Positions 62,801-64,000 of a DNA stretch of 64,000 nt are shown here, piece after piece. The position numbers were made by a program, and so were the translations under genes. The first letter of the stretch is position 1, and every line of letters begins with the position of its first letter. The notes below the pieces were generated by a model. It was given only the letters and a program-made list of their open reading frames with translations. It searched no databases and was not told where the DNA came from. Source of the DNA: Euonymus europaeus (taxonomy: Eukaryota > Streptophyta > Magnoliopsida > Celastrales > Celastraceae); the NCBI GenBank assembly GCA_963580455.1, contig OY756972.1, positions 9,935,001 to 9,999,000 on the forward strand, read 5' to 3'.

Positions 62801-64000
62801 ACGACAAACGGATAAAACCGTTAAGAGCTCCTCCATAGAGAGAGTTGAGCAACTTCGAACCATCAAAGTTGCTCGGTGTACAATTTTTATTGTTCTTATA
62901 TGTCAAATTTTACGGGTATAAGCTTCCTAGATTATTTCGATGCCAAAACACCAACTTTCTATGACAAATGGACAAAACCGTTAAAACCACCTCCATAGAG
63001 AGAGTTGACCAACTTCAGACAATCAAAGTTGCTCGGTGTACACTTTTTATTGTTCTTATATGTCAAATTTTATTAGTATAAGCTTCATAGATTATTTCGA
63101 TGCCAAAACACCAACTTTCTACGACAAATGGACAAAACCGTTAAAACCTCATCCATAGAGAGAGTTGACCATCTTCGGACCATCAATGTTGATTTATGTA
63201 CAATTTTTATTGTTCTTCTATGTAAAATTTTATTAATACAAGCTTCGAAGATTATTTCGATTCCAAAACACCAACTTTCTATGACAAATGGATTAACCGT
63301 TAAAAGCTCCTCCATAGAGAGAGTTGAGCAACTTCGGACCATCAAAGTTGCTCGGTGTACAATTTTTTTTTTTCTTATATGTCAAATTTTAAGAGTATAA
63401 GCTTCCTAGATTATTTCGATGCGAAAACACCAACTTTCTACGACAAATGGACAAAACCGTTAAAAGCTCCTCCATAGAGAGAGTTGAGAAACTTCGGACC
63501 ACCAAAGTTGCTCGGTGTACAATTTTTATTGTTCTCATATGTCAAATTTTACGAGTATAAGCTTCCTAGATTATTTCAATGCCAAAACACGAACTTTCCA
63601 TGACAAATGGACAAAACCGTTAAAAGCTCCTCCATAGAGAGAGTTGAGCAACTTCGGACCATCAAAGTTGCTCGGTGTACAATTTTTATTGTTCTTATAT
63701 GTCAAATTTTACGAGTATAAGCTTCATCAATTATTTCGATGCCAAAACACCAACTTTCTACGACAAATGGAAAAAACCGTTAAAAGCTCCTCCATAGAGA
63801 GAGTTGAGCAACTTCGGACCATCAAAGTTGCTCAATGTACAATTTTTATTGTTCTTATATGTCAAATTTTAAGAGTATAAGCTTCCTAGATTATTTCGAT
63901 GGGAAAACACCAATTTTCTACGCCAAATGGACAAAACCAATAAAAGCTCCTCCATAGAGAGAGTTGAGAAACTTCGGACCATCAAAGTTGCTCGGTGTAC
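59892..64000 (+). repeat. Heterogeneous monomer region at right end
   Basis: Monomers here are more varied, with older overlapping relationships. 60.1-60.4 kb resembles 62.5-62.8 kb at offset ~2400 (GTTCAC or ACTTCAC heads, then GGTGTATAATTTTTATTT). 61.08-61.6 kb resembles 63.16-63.7 kb at offset 2080 (GAGTTGACCATC, CATCAATGTTG, GGATTAACCG, GAGAAACTTCGG). 61.7-62.2 kb resembles 55.0-55.5 kb. HindIII sites are lost at about 60841, 61801, 62281 and 62440. The array runs off the window edge inside a monomer. Confidence 0.8.

Larger units (their letters stand above)
1..64000 (+). repeat. ~160-bp tandem satellite array with higher-order repeat structure
   Basis: The motif GAGTTGAGCAACTTCGGAC recurs every ~160 bp across the window (for example 121, 281, 441, 601, 4441, 6521, 8601), giving about 400 head-to-tail monomers. 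The conserved order within a monomer is: the GAGCAACTT/AAGTTGCTC dyad, a T-rich stretch, TATGTCAAATTTT, AGTATAAGCTTCC with the HindIII site, ATTATTTCGATGCC, AAAACACCAACTTTC, GACAAATGGAC, AAAACCGTTAAAAGCTCC, and CATAGAGAGAG. One typical monomer counts to 58 G+C of 160. No monomer is inverted and no foreign sequence interrupts the array. Satellites of this size, AT-richness and HOR organisation are typical of eukaryotic centromeres or heterochromatin. That role is inference; the sequence shows only the repeat. I do not recognise the named family. Confidence 0.98.

Noticed and set aside
1..64000. CRISPR array
   Set aside because: The repeats are contiguous 160-bp units without unique spacers, and there are no cas genes.
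1..64000. Telomeric repeat, rRNA, tRNA or retrotransposon fragments
   Set aside because: No TTTAGGG/TTAGGG runs, no conserved rRNA or tRNA motifs, and no long non-periodic sequence were seen in the window.
1..64000. Naming a species or a known satellite family
   Set aside because: Several plant and animal satellites are ~160 bp with HindIII sites. I do not recognise this monomer with confidence. A database search with one consensus monomer would decide it.

Overview
The whole window is one uninterrupted array of tandem satellite DNA. About 400 monomers of ~160 bp stand head to tail, all in the same orientation, from the first base to the last. I found no protein gene, tRNA, rRNA, CRISPR array, transposon or other non-satellite insert. 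Base composition is about 36% G+C, counted on one typical monomer. Nearly every monomer carries one HindIII site (AAGCTT), a stop-bearing motif CTCCATAGAGAG, a T-rich stretch and a short dyad GAGCAACTT-N10-AAGTTGCTC. A chromosome-scale satellite with higher-order repeats (HORs) points to a eukaryote, and the array looks like a centromeric or pericentromeric satellite. A plant seems likely to me, but I do not recognise the family and cannot name a species.

Monomers fall into subtypes (named m1-m13 here) that recur in a fixed order, so the array is organised as higher-order repeats. In phase with GAGTTGAGC the subtype cues are: m1 CTTCATAAATT; m2 GGGATAAAC then TTTTTC; m3 TTACTCTATG with GATTAATGG and AAAAACTCC; m4 TTTCGTTTCC and CTAAGACAA; m5 CAAAAGTTGCTCGGTGTGC; m6 GAGGAACTT with CTTCGCAG; m7 GGGATAAAC then TTGTTC; m8 TTACTCTATG with GACTAATGG and TTGAAAGC; m9 AAAATTTTAGAG and AACAAGAAC; m10 GAGGAACTT with CTTCTTAG and AACATCAAC; m11 GGACTACAAAAG and CTTTAAAAGATCC; m12 CTGAATATAAG; m13 CTAAATATAAG and TATGGCAAATGGAG.

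Layout: 1-4440 holds shortened and partial HORs. 4441-12762 is four consecutive, nearly identical 13-mers (2080-2081 bp). 12763-17083 has 12-, 6- and 9-mer deletion derivatives. 16689-21168 is a 2240-bp tandem duplication. 21404-26688 has 12- and 8-mers plus a transition. 26144-30943 is a 2400-bp tandem duplication. 30583-35215 repeats the 20.7-25.3 kb stretch. 35.2-42.4 kb is a mosaic of shortened HORs and chimeric monomers, ending in a diverged copy of 25.3-28.0 kb. From 42.4 kb a four-monomer cassette (P1-P4, ~638 bp) appears seven times and defines a second HOR family with units of 7, 16, 20, 15, 12 and 20 monomers. 53500-59891 is a 3196-bp tandem duplication with almost no differences. 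59892-64000 is the least homogeneous part, with older, diverged relationships.

There are no genes to work together. The content is a record of unequal exchange, segmental duplication and local mutation in a satellite. The short open reading frames that appear throughout are translations of the monomer and are not annotated as genes. Base-level statements come from reading by eye, so percent identities are not given. Exact repeat boundaries are uncertain by tens of bases.
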